64,000 nucleotides of DNA, taken from Ch128b sp964527925 (GTDB taxonomy: Bacteria > Bacteroidota > Ignavibacteria > Ch128b). The notes under the pieces were generated by a model that ran no database searches, was not told where the DNA came from, and saw nothing but the letters and a program-made list of their open reading frames with translations. The stretch covers positions 97,218 through 161,217 of the forward strand of contig CAZGQO010000006.1 of the NCBI GenBank assembly GCA_964527925.1, read 5' to 3'. The translations under genes and the position numbers were made by a program. This document shows positions 46,586 to 55,930 of the stretch, one piece after another (within the stretch, counting starts at the first letter, position 1; every line of letters begins with the position of its first letter).

Positions 46586-47383
46586 ATGTTTGAGTACCCG
46601 AAGCATTTATACATGATTATTTATCCCATAAATGCACTTGTTGCTTCACAATTAAACCCAGAAGATTTTGGAATGCATTATGCTGTTGGAAGTACAAAAC
46701 ATTACAGCGGTAAAGTAATTTTTGTAGAATTGGATATTAACTTTAGAGACCCATATTTTGAAATTGATAAATATCTTGAAGAAACAAAATCAGATCCAGT
46801 TACAGGAAAACCAAAAAGAACAAAGTTTATAAGTTCTTACGCAGTCCTTGAGCATGTTCCATTGAATGTCTTGAAGAATCTTTATCTTGTTCATCCAAAT
46901 GGTAAAGTACTTCCAATTGAACAAGCTGAATATACAGCTGTAAATCAACCTGGATTAATTAGAATTTATCAAGAGATTTGCCCGCTGGAAACTCTCGTTG
47001 CTTCCACATTAGACCAGAGAGAATTTGGTAAATGGATAACAAGAGGTACCAGAGCTAAAGGCGCACCAAAAATAGTCTTTACTCAAATTGATTTTAATAT
47101 TGATAAGTTCTTTGAAAACAATAAAGGTAAAGAAATTATAACCTGTTCAATTCCAAATGTTAATCCTTATAGAGTGAGAGAGTGTATTGAAGAACTTAAA
47201 AAGCATCCAGAAAAATTAACAAAAACCATCAGTCTTGGTTCTGTTTTGAAAGATATATCATTCTCGTTAATCAGACACGGTTTCTGGTTTGTCGATGGTG
47301 ATGAGATGGTATTTTATCCAATGCCTTCGATTGAAGATCTTGAAACAAAATACTTCTACTGGTGGAAATACGCAGCAAAATAA
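46586..47383 (+). CDS. Unknown protein with an internal duplication, upstream of gapA
   Basis: 265 aa, no signal peptide. The two halves repeat the same motif order: IYPINALVASQLNPEDFG (12-29) with GKVIFVELDINF and EIDKYLEE, then ICPLETLVASTLDQREFG (about 131-148) with PKIVFTQIDFNIDKFFENN. I do not recognise the family. A good promoter lies upstream and gapA follows after 29 nt, so the two genes are probably co-transcribed; a link to carbon metabolism is only inferred. Confidence 0.75.
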   Translation: MFEYPKHLYMIIYPINALVASQLNPEDFGMHYAVGSTKHYSGKVIFVELDINFRDPYFEIDKYLEETKSDPVTGKPKRTKFISSYAVLEHVPLNVLKNLYLVHPNGKVLPIEQAEYTAVNQPGLIRIYQEICPLETLVASTLDQREFGKWITRGTRAKGAPKIVFTQIDFNIDKFFENNKGKEIITCSIPNVNPYRVRECIEELKKHPEKLTKTISLGSVLKDISFSLIRHGFWFVDGDEMVFYPMPSIEDLETKYFYWWKYAAK

Positions 47384-47412
47384 TGTTTAACAATAATTAA
47401 CCGGAGGTAATA

Positions 47413-48420
47413 ATGGCAATTCGAGTTGCAATAAATGGATTTGGCAGAATCGGAAGATTAGTATTCCGACGTGCTCTTGAAGTCGGAGGATTCGACTTCG
47501 TAGCAATTAATGATTTAACAGATGCAAAAACACTTGCACATCTCTTAAAATATGATTCCATTCATGGTAAATTTAATGGAACGATTGAAGTGGATGGGAA
47601 TGATTTGATTGTTAATGGCGATAGACTAAAAGTATTTGCCGAAAAAGACCCAGCAAACCTAAAATGGGATGATGTTGATATTTTAATTGAATCAACTGGT
47701 AAATTTAGAAAACCTGAACAACTTAAAACTCATCTTGATAACGGAGCAAAGAAAGTTATCTTGACAGTGCCTGCCGATGAAAAAGAATCAAAAATGGACG
47801 CAATTGTTGTGCTTGGAGTTAATGATAATGTTTTGACTCCAGAAATGAGATTAATTTCAAATGCTTCATGCACGACCAACTGTCTTGCTCCAATGGTAAA
47901 AGTCTTAAATGATAATTTCAAAATTAAATATGGTTTGATGACAACCGTTCACTCATATACAAACGATCAAAATCTACTTGACTTGCCTCACAAAGATTTA
48001 AGAAGAGCAAGAGCTGCTGCAATGTCAATTATACTAACTTCGACAGGTGCAGCTCGTACAATTGGCAAAATTATTCCAGAGTTAAAAGGAAAACTTGATG
48101 GAGTTGCACTCCGTGTTCCAACTCCTGATGGATCAATTACTGACTTTGTTTGCGAAGTTGAAAAAACAGTTACTGTTGAAGAAGTAAATCAGGCATTCAA
48201 AAAAGCTGCAGAAAATGAATTAAAAGGTATTCTTGAGTATACTGAAGACGAAATTGTTTCAGCTGATATTGTTCACAATCCTGCATCTTGTATTTTTGAT
48301 GCAAAATCTTCAATGGTTATGGAAGGAAATATGGTAAAAGTGTTTGGATGGTATGATAACGAGTGGGGTTACAGCTGCAGAGTAGTTGATCTTGCAAAGA
48401 AATTAGCTGAACTTAAATAG
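47413..48420 (+). CDS. gapA: Glyceraldehyde-3-phosphate dehydrogenase
   Basis: Glycolytic/gluconeogenic NAD-dependent enzyme, 335 aa. NGFGRIGR (8-15) binds NAD, Asp34 in NDLTD favours NAD over NADP, catalytic Cys153 lies in SNASCTTNCLAP, and His near 180 in TTVHSYTNDQ. GGAGG precedes the ATG. A terminator follows 24 nt after the stop. Confidence 0.97.
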   Translation: MAIRVAINGFGRIGRLVFRRALEVGGFDFVAINDLTDAKTLAHLLKYDSIHGKFNGTIEVDGNDLIVNGDRLKVFAEKDPANLKWDDVDILIESTGKFRKPEQLKTHLDNGAKKVILTVPADEKESKMDAIVVLGVNDNVLTPEMRLISNASCTTNCLAPMVKVLNDNFKIKYGLMTTVHSYTNDQNLLDLPHKDLRRARAAAMSIILTSTGAARTIGKIIPELKGKLDGVALRVPTPDGSITDFVCEVEKTVTVEEVNQAFKKAAENELKGILEYTEDEIVSADIVHNPASCIFDAKSSMVMEGNMVKVFGWYDNEWGYSCRVVDLAKKLAELK

Positions 48421-48444
48421 TATTAGCATAAAAAATTTGAAATG

Positions 48445-48479
48445 AATCCCCGACTTCAGTTCGGGGATTTTTATTTTTA
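48445..48479 (+). terminator. Rho-independent terminator after gapA
   Basis: AATCCCCGA (48445-48453) pairs with TCGGGGATT (48461-48469), followed by a T-rich tail (TTTTATTTTT). Confidence 0.9.
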
Positions 48480-48761
48480 AATCACTCAAACATTCCCTTC
48501 TAATCTTAAGTTTTTAATTTTACAATACTGAGATTTTTAAGAGATAATTAAAAAGCTTGCTAGAGTTTTCTTTTCTAAAATACTAATCAATATCAGATTT
48601 CTTTTACAACAGTAGTGATTGCCAATTTCTTCTGGTGACTGTCTATAAAAGATTATTCCCTGACCTGTTTTGTGTATCTCTTTAATAAATCACTATACAA
48701 TACTTGAAAATCAAAAGAATAGATTGTAAGTTGGAAACTGAAAAAACAATTATAGTTTCCT
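48480..48761. other. Upstream region of the TetR/ABC operon
   Basis: About 280 bases without a gene. Its right end holds the inverted repeat listed at 48733-48760; I found no clear -33/-7 pair. Confidence 0.4.
48733..48760. promoter_or_regulatory. Inverted repeat abutting the tetR start
   Basis: GGAAACT (48733-48739) and AGTTTCC (48754-48760) form a 7-bp inverted repeat whose right arm ends 1 nt before the ATG. It could be the TetR operator or an RNA hairpin hiding the start. The 14-bp centre is longer than typical TetR sites, so this is tentative. Confidence 0.35.
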
Positions 48762-49388
48762 ATGAGAAATAACAAAAAAGACGAACTAAAAGAAAAAATA
48801 ATTGATGCTGCCCGCCAGAAGTTTTTTTCAGATGGATTTTTCAAAACGTCGATTGATGAAATTGCGAGGGAATTTCATATAAGTAAAAAATCAATCTATA
48901 TGTATTTTAAATCAAAGGATGATCTACTAACAATCGTGGTTAAAGATTTTGCTGGCAAAGTGACAGAAGAAATAATCCAGATAATGAAAAATGATAAAAA
49001 CTCTGTAGAAAAATTGATTGATGTTTTGATGTCAATTCAGAATTCAATGAGAAGTATAAGCTTGAAGTATCTCGAAGACATTCGAAAGCATAGACCAAAA
49101 CTCTGGAATTACATTGAAAATTTCCGAAGAGAAAATCTTGAAAAAATTGTTCAGCAAACAATTCAGAATGGCAAAAAGGAAGGTTTATTTGAAGATGTTG
49201 ATCCAGAAATTGTTTTTCGAATTTTTTATGGCGCAGTGAATAATGTACTTATACCGGATTTTCTAATCTCTCATCCTGTCTCTAAAGATGATGCAATTCG
49301 GCAAACTTTCGATATACTATTAAACGGAATTCTAACATCAGAAGGAAAAAAGGTTTATAAAAGATTTAGAAAGGAAAAACAAAAATGA
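48762..49388 (+). CDS. TetR/AcrR-family regulator of the ABC export operon
   Basis: 208 aa. N-terminal helix-turn-helix (IIDAARQKFFSDGFFKTSID, then IAREFHISKKSIYMYFKSKDDLL, residues 13-56), helical ligand-binding C-terminal domain. First gene of a seven-gene operon; it overlaps the membrane-fusion gene as ATGA. Likely represses the operon and is induced by a transported compound, by analogy with YbiH of the YbhGFSR system. Confidence 0.92.
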   Translation: MRNNKKDELKEKIIDAARQKFFSDGFFKTSIDEIAREFHISKKSIYMYFKSKDDLLTIVVKDFAGKVTEEIIQIMKNDKNSVEKLIDVLMSIQNSMRSISLKYLEDIRKHRPKLWNYIENFRRENLEKIVQQTIQNGKKEGLFEDVDPEIVFRIFYGAVNNVLIPDFLISHPVSKDDAIRQTFDILLNGILTSEGKKVYKRFRKEKQK

Positions 49389-50347
49389 AAAGATTAATAA
49401 AATTAATTTTCATTTTGATAGTTGCTTTTATTGGTTGTAACAGGAATGGTGAAAATATTATTGAAACATCAAGCTCGATTGAAGCAATAAATATCGAAAT
49501 CAGATCAAAAATAACTGGTGACTTAATTAAAACTTATGTAAAAGAAGGGCAGTTAGTTCACAAAGGAGATACATTATTTGAACTTGATACTAAAGAATTG
49601 TTGATTCAATTCAATCAGGCACTTGCAAATTATCAATCAGCTGAAGCAAAATATAAAACAATTTTGCAGGGAGTTAGAGAAGAAGACAAAGCACAGTTGA
49701 GAGAAATGGTAAGACAGGCACAAATTAACTATGAAAACGCAAAAAAAGATTATGAACGAATTAAGAATTTATTCGAAACGCAAAGTGTATCCCAAAAAAC
49801 TTTTGATGACGCAGAACTTCGATTGAAAGTTGCAGAAACTCAATTAAAATCTGTTCAGGAAAATTTACAAAAAGCAGAAAGAGGTCCATTGAAATCAGAA
49901 ATTGATGCAGTTAAAGCACAAATGGATGCAGCAAAATATCAGGTTGATCTTCTTAAGAAAAAAATTGATGACTCAAAAATTATTGCAACTGCTGATGGAT
50001 ACATGTCACTAATTAATTTTAAAGAAGGTGAACTGGTTCCAGCTGGTGCACTTATAACTAAACTGATAAACCTGGATGAAGTTTTTCTGAAAATTTACAT
50101 ACCCGAAGTTCAGCTTGGCAAAATTCAATATGGTCAGGAAGCGGAAATAAAAGTTGATGCTTTCCCGAAAGAGAGCTTTAAAGGAAAGATTGTCTTCATC
50201 TCAAGCGAAGCAGAGTTCACACCTAAGAACATTCAAACAAAAGATGAAAGAGTAAAACTTGTTTACGCTGTTAAAATTAAAATCGATAACAAAGATCATC
50301 AATTGAAAGAGGGGATGCTGTGTGATGTTATTATTAGAACAGATTAA
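49385..50347 (+). CDS. HlyD/YbhG-type membrane fusion lipoprotein
   Basis: 320 aa periplasmic adaptor with lipobox FIGC (Cys18), lipoyl half-motifs (GDLIKTYVKEGQLVHKGDTLFELD, about 39-62, and IIATADGYMSLINFKEGELV, about 199-218), and a long coiled coil between them (about 65-195). Connects the ABC-2 transporter with the TolC-like channel encoded downstream. Confidence 0.9.
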   Translation: MKRLIKLIFILIVAFIGCNRNGENIIETSSSIEAINIEIRSKITGDLIKTYVKEGQLVHKGDTLFELDTKELLIQFNQALANYQSAEAKYKTILQGVREEDKAQLREMVRQAQINYENAKKDYERIKNLFETQSVSQKTFDDAELRLKVAETQLKSVQENLQKAERGPLKSEIDAVKAQMDAAKYQVDLLKKKIDDSKIIATADGYMSLINFKEGELVPAGALITKLINLDEVFLKIYIPEVQLGKIQYGQEAEIKVDAFPKESFKGKIVFISSEAEFTPKNIQTKDERVKLVYAVKIKIDNKDHQLKEGMLCDVIIRTD

Positions 50348-50368
50348 CTTTCTTTGATAAGAAAAAGA

Positions 50369-51283
50369 ATGAACAACACAGTAATTGTTGAATTAAAGAA
50401 CATATCTAAAAAATTTCAAAACATAACCGCATTAAACAAAATTTCTTTTGAGATTTTTAAAGGCGAATTGTTTGGATTAGTCGGACCCGATGGTTCAGGA
50501 AAAACTACATTAATGAAAATTCTGTGTGGTGTTGAAAACAACGATGAAGGTACTTTAAAAATCTTTAATCTTGATTCAGATAAATCGAGAAATGAAATAA
50601 ATAAAAAGCTTGGCTATCTCTCTCAAAGGTTTTCTCTTTATGGTGATCTAACGATAAATGAGAATATTGAATTCTTTGCAAGAATTCACGGTGTTAAAGA
50701 TTTTCAAAAACGAAAAAATGATTTACTCGAATTCACCCGACTGATAAAATTTCAAAATCGATTGGTTGATAGACTTTCGGGCGGAATGAAACAAAAAACA
50801 GCTCTTGCCTGTGCATTAATTCATTCTCCTGAAATTTTAATTCTTGATGAACCAACAAACGGAGTTGATCCAGTTTCCCGAAGAGATTTCTGGTCGATTC
50901 TTGCAGAATTACAAAAACAGGGAATCACTATAATTATTTCCACTCCATATCTTGATGAGACAGAAAGATGCAATCGAGTTGCCATGCTTTCGAAAGGTAA
51001 TTTAATAGCAGTTAATTCACCAGTTCAACTCAAGAGAAGATTGCGAACGAAAGTTTATGAAGTTGTTTGTAATCCTGTCAGAAAAGCGTATCAAATTATT
51101 CAGACAAATTTTCCCGATGTTGAAGTTCAAATGTTTGGTGATAATATCAATGTTCTTATTGAATCTTCCGTTGATGATTTAATTTCTTTACTAACTGAAA
51201 ATCATATTGAAATTCTGGAAGTCAAAGAAAATATTCCATCAATGGAAAATGTTTTTATTCATTTGATTCAAAAGGAGATGTAA
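50369..51283 (+). CDS. ABC-2 exporter ATPase 1
   Basis: 304 aa. Walker A GPDGSGKTT (Asp in place of the common Asn), signature LSGGMKQK and Walker B ILILDEPTNGVDP. I take the ATG at 50369; an in-frame TTG at 50354 would add five residues. The H-loop position reads STPYLDE, with Pro-Tyr where most ABC ATPases have His. In YbhF two such ATPases are fused; here they are separate genes on either side of the TolC-like gene. Confidence 0.92.
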   Translation: MNNTVIVELKNISKKFQNITALNKISFEIFKGELFGLVGPDGSGKTTLMKILCGVENNDEGTLKIFNLDSDKSRNEINKKLGYLSQRFSLYGDLTINENIEFFARIHGVKDFQKRKNDLLEFTRLIKFQNRLVDRLSGGMKQKTALACALIHSPEILILDEPTNGVDPVSRRDFWSILAELQKQGITIIISTPYLDETERCNRVAMLSKGNLIAVNSPVQLKRRLRTKVYEVVCNPVRKAYQIIQTNFPDVEVQMFGDNINVLIESSVDDLISLLTENHIEILEVKENIPSMENVFIHLIQKEM

Positions 51284-51284
51284 A

Positions 51285-52598
51285 ATGTCAGCAAGGATTT
51301 TTCTTCTTTTTATCTTAAGCTCTGGTCTGATTTTTTCTCAGCAAATAAAATTAACCTACGATGAATTGATCAATCTCACCTTAAAAAACAATCTGACAAT
51401 TAAAACATATCAAGAAAAACTAAAGCAAGCTGAGTACAAAGAAAAAGAAATTTTTTATGGTATTCTGCCGCAATTAAAATTTTCTGGAAGGTATTCAAGA
51501 TTGAGTAGGATTGATCCTTTTGTAATTCAATTACCTTTTGTTCCTGGAACGCCCGAAATAAAAGTCTATGAACCTCTTGAAGATAATTATTACACTCGAT
51601 TGAGTTTAGATTTTCCACTTTTCACTGGTTTACGGCAAATCAATTCAATCAAAGCACAAGAAAAATTTGTGGATGCAAGTGAGAACGAAATGAAAGCAGC
51701 TATCAAAGATATTGTTTATAAATCAAAAGAATTGTACCTGAAACTCTATTACGCAAATCAAATTCTTAAGTTAATTGAAGCCAACATTCAGTACCTGGAT
51801 AATCAAAAAAGAATAGCTGAGAATTTTTATCAAAATGGATTACTTCAGAAAAATGATGTTCTAAAACTTGATATTGCTGCAACTCAAGCACTCATTAAAC
51901 TATCTGAACAAAAAAACTTGATAAACAAATTGAATCTATCACTTTGTCAGTTATTAAACTTTGATCTGAACACAAAAATAATTCCTGAAGATAATTTAAA
52001 TGATTTACAATCTCGGGTGGATAAATCAGATTATTTTGAAATTGACAGTGATCAAAAGCCAGAAATCAATGCGCTGGAAAATGTTATCAAAGCAAATCGT
52101 TATCTTAAAAATGTTGCAATTGGTTCTTTCTTCCCGAATGTTTTTTTGAATGCTGGCTATGATTATGCAAAGCCCAACACAAGGTATTTTCCAATTTTAA
52201 ACAAGTGGAAGTATACATGGGATGTGAGTTTAATTTTTCAATTTACTCTCTGGGATTGGATGCTGCCGAAGTATCGTTTACAACAAATTGATGCACAATT
52301 AAATCAATTAGAATTTCAGCTGACTCAATCAAAAACAAAAGTTAATGCAGAACAAAAAGAAGTTTTAAACAAACTTAAGGTCGAAAAAGAAAAAATCTCA
52401 CTTTACGAAAAAGAATTACAATTTGCTTCTGAAAATTTACGAATTGTTGAAAATAAGTTTAATCAGGGACTTGCCACTTCGACAGATATCCTTGAAGCCA
52501 ACAAATTTAAACTTGAAGCAGAAGTTCATCTTGAAGAAACAAAAGTTAATTACATTCTGATGGTAGAAGAGCTTAAGAAATTAAATGGGCAGTATTAA
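51285..52598 (+). CDS. TolC-like outer membrane channel of the ABC exporter
   Basis: 437 aa, signal peptide (ending IFSQ), two OEP domains with paired coiled-coil helices. Starts one base after the ATPase 1 stop and shares a TAATG junction with ATPase 2. This makes the exporter self-contained, unlike E. coli YbhGFSR, which uses the chromosomal TolC. Confidence 0.9.
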   Translation: MSARIFLLFILSSGLIFSQQIKLTYDELINLTLKNNLTIKTYQEKLKQAEYKEKEIFYGILPQLKFSGRYSRLSRIDPFVIQLPFVPGTPEIKVYEPLEDNYYTRLSLDFPLFTGLRQINSIKAQEKFVDASENEMKAAIKDIVYKSKELYLKLYYANQILKLIEANIQYLDNQKRIAENFYQNGLLQKNDVLKLDIAATQALIKLSEQKNLINKLNLSLCQLLNFDLNTKIIPEDNLNDLQSRVDKSDYFEIDSDQKPEINALENVIKANRYLKNVAIGSFFPNVFLNAGYDYAKPNTRYFPILNKWKYTWDVSLIFQFTLWDWMLPKYRLQQIDAQLNQLEFQLTQSKTKVNAEQKEVLNKLKVEKEKISLYEKELQFASENLRIVENKFNQGLATSTDILEANKFKLEAEVHLEETKVNYILMVEELKKLNGQY

Positions 52599-53536
52599 TG
52601 AATGATTTAGTAATCTGGACAAAAGATCTCACAAAAAAATTTGGTGATTTTGTATCCGTTAATAAAGTTTCAATTGAAGTCCGTCGCGGTGAAATTTATG
52701 GTTTTATTGGATCAAATGGAGCCGGGAAAACAACAACCATCAGAATGTTATGCGGTATCCTTGATCCAACTTCGGGCGAAGGTAGAGTTGCTGGATTTGA
52801 TATCTTCACAGAACAAGAAAAAATAAAATCCAGAATAGGTTACATGTCGCAAAGATTTTCATTATATGGTGATTTGACTATCGATGAAAATATTGACTTT
52901 TTCTGTGGTGTTTATAAGCTGTCAAATCAAAAAAGAAAAATTGCAAAAGAAAGATCTTATAAAATATCTCAACTATATGAAGTGAGAAATATTTTAGCAA
53001 GAGATTTGCCTGTAGGATGGAAACAGAGACTCTCACTCGCTTGTGCACTTTTACATGAACCAGAAATTGTTTTTCTCGATGAACCTACTGCAGGTGTTGA
53101 TCCCATTTCTCGTCGTGAATTCTGGGATTTGATTTACGAGTTATCTTCTGAAGGGATAACAGTTTTTGTTACAACTCATTTCCTTGATGAGGCTGAACAT
53201 TGCACTAAAATTGGATTGATTAATGCAGGAAAAATAGTTGCACAGGATTCGCCATCGAATCTTAAGAAAATTTTTGCTTATGATGTTTATGAGATAGTGA
53301 CTGATGATTATATAAATTTATTTGAAGCGATGAAGAAAAAAGAACTTGGTCAGCAGGTTACAGTTTTTGGAAACTCCATTCATTTTACTTCTGAAAAGGG
53401 AATCGATCTTACGAATGAAATTTTAAAAGTCGCACGAGAATTTTCGATAAACATTCATTCTATTTCAAAAATTCATCCATCACTTGAAGATGTTTTTATT
53501 AGTTTTATTGAAGAATCTGGTATAACAGAACAATGA
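52598..53536 (+). CDS. ABC-2 exporter ATPase 2
   Basis: 312 aa. Walker A GSNGAGKTT and Walker B IVFLDEPTAGVDP are intact and the H-loop is FVTTHFLDEAEH. The signature region reads LPVGWKQR rather than LSGG, a substitution also seen in the YbhF second half; together with the altered H-loop of ATPase 1 this suggests an asymmetric ATPase pair (inference). Confidence 0.92.
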   Translation: MNDLVIWTKDLTKKFGDFVSVNKVSIEVRRGEIYGFIGSNGAGKTTTIRMLCGILDPTSGEGRVAGFDIFTEQEKIKSRIGYMSQRFSLYGDLTIDENIDFFCGVYKLSNQKRKIAKERSYKISQLYEVRNILARDLPVGWKQRLSLACALLHEPEIVFLDEPTAGVDPISRREFWDLIYELSSEGITVFVTTHFLDEAEHCTKIGLINAGKIVAQDSPSNLKKIFAYDVYEIVTDDYINLFEAMKKKELGQQVTVFGNSIHFTSEKGIDLTNEILKVAREFSINIHSISKIHPSLEDVFISFIEESGITEQ

Positions 53537-53542
53537 AAAATT

Positions 53543-54664
53543 ATGAGACTTGACAGAGTTGCACCAATAATTAAAAAAGAGTTTATTCAATTTGTTCGCG
53601 ATAGAAGAACACTTGCTGTATTTTTATTCGTTCCGTCTTTTATGCTAATGCTCTTTGGATATGCTCTCAATCTTGATGTAAAAAACGCTTCAATGGTTGT
53701 GTTCGATCAAAGCAAATCGTTCTATTCAAGAGAATTAATCTCAGCTTTAACTCATTACGAATATTTTAATCTTCTCGGTTATGTTGATGATTACTCAACG
53801 CTTGAAGAAATGATAAGCAGAGGAGATGTAAAATTTGGTATTGTTATTCCTGAAGATTTTGAGAAAAGGCTAACTCGATCCAACGAAGCAGAAATTCAAA
53901 TTATTGTAGATGGATCGCAATCAATGATTGCAACCAATATTGTTGGTTATCTGAATTCGTACATAAATAACTTTACCATGAAATATAATTTTTCAAAAGT
54001 TTCTTTGAATTTTCCATTTGTAAATTTAGTTCCAAGAATCTGGTACAATCCTGAATTGAAAACGGCTAACTTTTTTATTCCTGGTTTGATTGCATTCATA
54101 ATGATGGTAATGGCTGTAGTTGCAACTTCGCTTACAATTGTAAGAGAAAAAGAAAGAAATACAATTGAACAGATTATTGTTTCACCAATTAAAATGCGCG
54201 AACTTGTTGCAGCAAAACTTGTTGCACCTCTGTCAATTGCACTTGTCGCTGCAACCTTAATTTTATTGACAGGATATATTCTATTCGATGTTCAAATAAA
54301 GGGGAATGTTTTTCTTTTGTTTTGCGCCACAGTAATATTTCTTTTGACATCGCTTGCGTTCGGAGTTTTCATTTCTGTAGTTGCTGATAGTCAACAGGTT
54401 GCATTCTTTGTGTCTGTTTTATCGACAATTATTCCGACTCTTGTTTTTTCTGGATTCATTTTTCCAATTCAAAGCATGCCTGAAATTTTGCAATATGTCA
54501 GTTATATCATTCCTGCGAAATATTATTTGATCATTTTAAGAGGAATCATTCTGAAGGGAGTTGGTTTTGCTTATCTATGGGAACAGTTTGCTTATTTAAT
54601 CTTCTTTCTGATTATGATGTTTCTAATTTCTTCTGTCCTCCTAAAAATTAAAGGATTGAGATGA
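53543..54664 (+). CDS. ABC-2 type exporter permease 1
   Basis: 373 aa. N-terminal helix, a large periplasmic domain (about 45-175), then five helices with the ABC-2 block TIVREKERNTIEQIIVSPI (about 198-216). YbhR/YbhS-like. The stop overlaps the start of permease 2 (ATGA), so a heterodimer is expected. Confidence 0.92.
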   Translation: MRLDRVAPIIKKEFIQFVRDRRTLAVFLFVPSFMLMLFGYALNLDVKNASMVVFDQSKSFYSRELISALTHYEYFNLLGYVDDYSTLEEMISRGDVKFGIVIPEDFEKRLTRSNEAEIQIIVDGSQSMIATNIVGYLNSYINNFTMKYNFSKVSLNFPFVNLVPRIWYNPELKTANFFIPGLIAFIMMVMAVVATSLTIVREKERNTIEQIIVSPIKMRELVAAKLVAPLSIALVAATLILLTGYILFDVQIKGNVFLLFCATVIFLLTSLAFGVFISVVADSQQVAFFVSVLSTIIPTLVFSGFIFPIQSMPEILQYVSYIIPAKYYLIILRGIILKGVGFAYLWEQFAYLIFFLIMMFLISSVLLKIKGLR

Positions 54665-55791
54665 TTACCCTTGTTGAGTTTATTAAGAAAGAATTTCTAC
54701 AGCTTCGCAGAGATAGACGAATGCTTCCAATAATTTTTATTGCTCCAGTGCTTCAATTAATTCTGATTGGTTACGCAATTACATTTGATGTAAAAAACAT
54801 TCCTCTTGTCGTTTGTGATCTTGATAGATCAGAAGAAAGCCAAACTTATATTCAAAATTTTAATTCAAGTGGATATTTCAAATCGGTTGATCAAATCTAC
54901 AATCAAAAAGAAATTGATTATTATCTCGATAAAAGCATTGCAAAAATTGCAATAGTGATTCCTGATGATTTTTCTAAAAAATTAAACAAAGGAGAATTTT
55001 CGAGTGTTCAATTTTTAGTTGATGGAACAGATGCATATTCGGCAAATGTAAGTTTAAGTTATGTGACGGGAATAACTTTTAATTTCAACAGAAATATTTT
55101 GATTCAATTTTTTAATCGACAAGGGCAAAGTCTTAACTATGTCAGAATAAACCCTGAAATAAGAGTCTGGTTTAATCCTGAACTTAAAAGCTCAAATTAT
55201 TTTATTCCAGGAATAATTGGATTGCTTTTAACCATAATGACTTTACTTCTTACTTCGATGGCAATTGTAAAGGAAAAAGAATTTGGAACAATGGAACAGC
55301 TTATTGTTACTCCAATAAAAAAATATGAATTAATAATTGGAAAGCTGGTTCCATTTACGATAATTGGATTTATCGACGTATTGATTGTCATTGGTGCCGC
55401 CTTTGTATTTTTTGATATTGAATTAAAAGGCAGTTTCTTGCTGTTGATAGTAAGCTGTATTCCGTTTTTGTTCTCGACTCTTGGACTTGGGTTACTTGTA
55501 TCTACAATTACGAGAACTCAACAACAAGCAATGATGATTGGAGTTTTTCTGGTTATGCTTCCATTTATTTATCTATCAGGATTTACTTTTCCCATCGAAA
55601 CAATGCCTCCTGTAATCAAATTTACAACTAACTTTATTCCATTAAAATACTTTTTGATTATACTCCGGTCACTTTTCCTGAAAGGATCAGGAATAACCGA
55701 GCTATGGGACGAAATGCTGATTATGATGGCCATTGGGCTTGTAATTTTCCCCGTTAGTATTTTTATATTTAGAAAACAACTTGATAGTTAG
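54661..55791 (+). CDS. ABC-2 type exporter permease 2
   Basis: 376 aa with the same architecture as its neighbour, including SMAIVKEKEFGTMEQLIVTPI. The pair is about equally long and clearly paralogous. Substrate unknown; YbhGFSR relatives export drugs, Na+/Li+ or lipidic compounds. Last gene of the operon. Confidence 0.92.
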   Translation: MITLVEFIKKEFLQLRRDRRMLPIIFIAPVLQLILIGYAITFDVKNIPLVVCDLDRSEESQTYIQNFNSSGYFKSVDQIYNQKEIDYYLDKSIAKIAIVIPDDFSKKLNKGEFSSVQFLVDGTDAYSANVSLSYVTGITFNFNRNILIQFFNRQGQSLNYVRINPEIRVWFNPELKSSNYFIPGIIGLLLTIMTLLLTSMAIVKEKEFGTMEQLIVTPIKKYELIIGKLVPFTIIGFIDVLIVIGAAFVFFDIELKGSFLLLIVSCIPFLFSTLGLGLLVSTITRTQQQAMMIGVFLVMLPFIYLSGFTFPIETMPPVIKFTTNFIPLKYFLIILRSLFLKGSGITELWDEMLIMMAIGLVIFPVSIFIFRKQLDS

Positions 55792-55930
55792 CAATTTCAA
55801 GTATCAATTGATTATTTGAACTCTCAATAGAAATTTTAAAAAAATGTTTTTAAACTTCATTGGAAGTGAATATCTTTGAACAAATCGTTAATTGGTTTAG
55901 AGAATTAAAAATGTTTAAGTGAATATTAAT

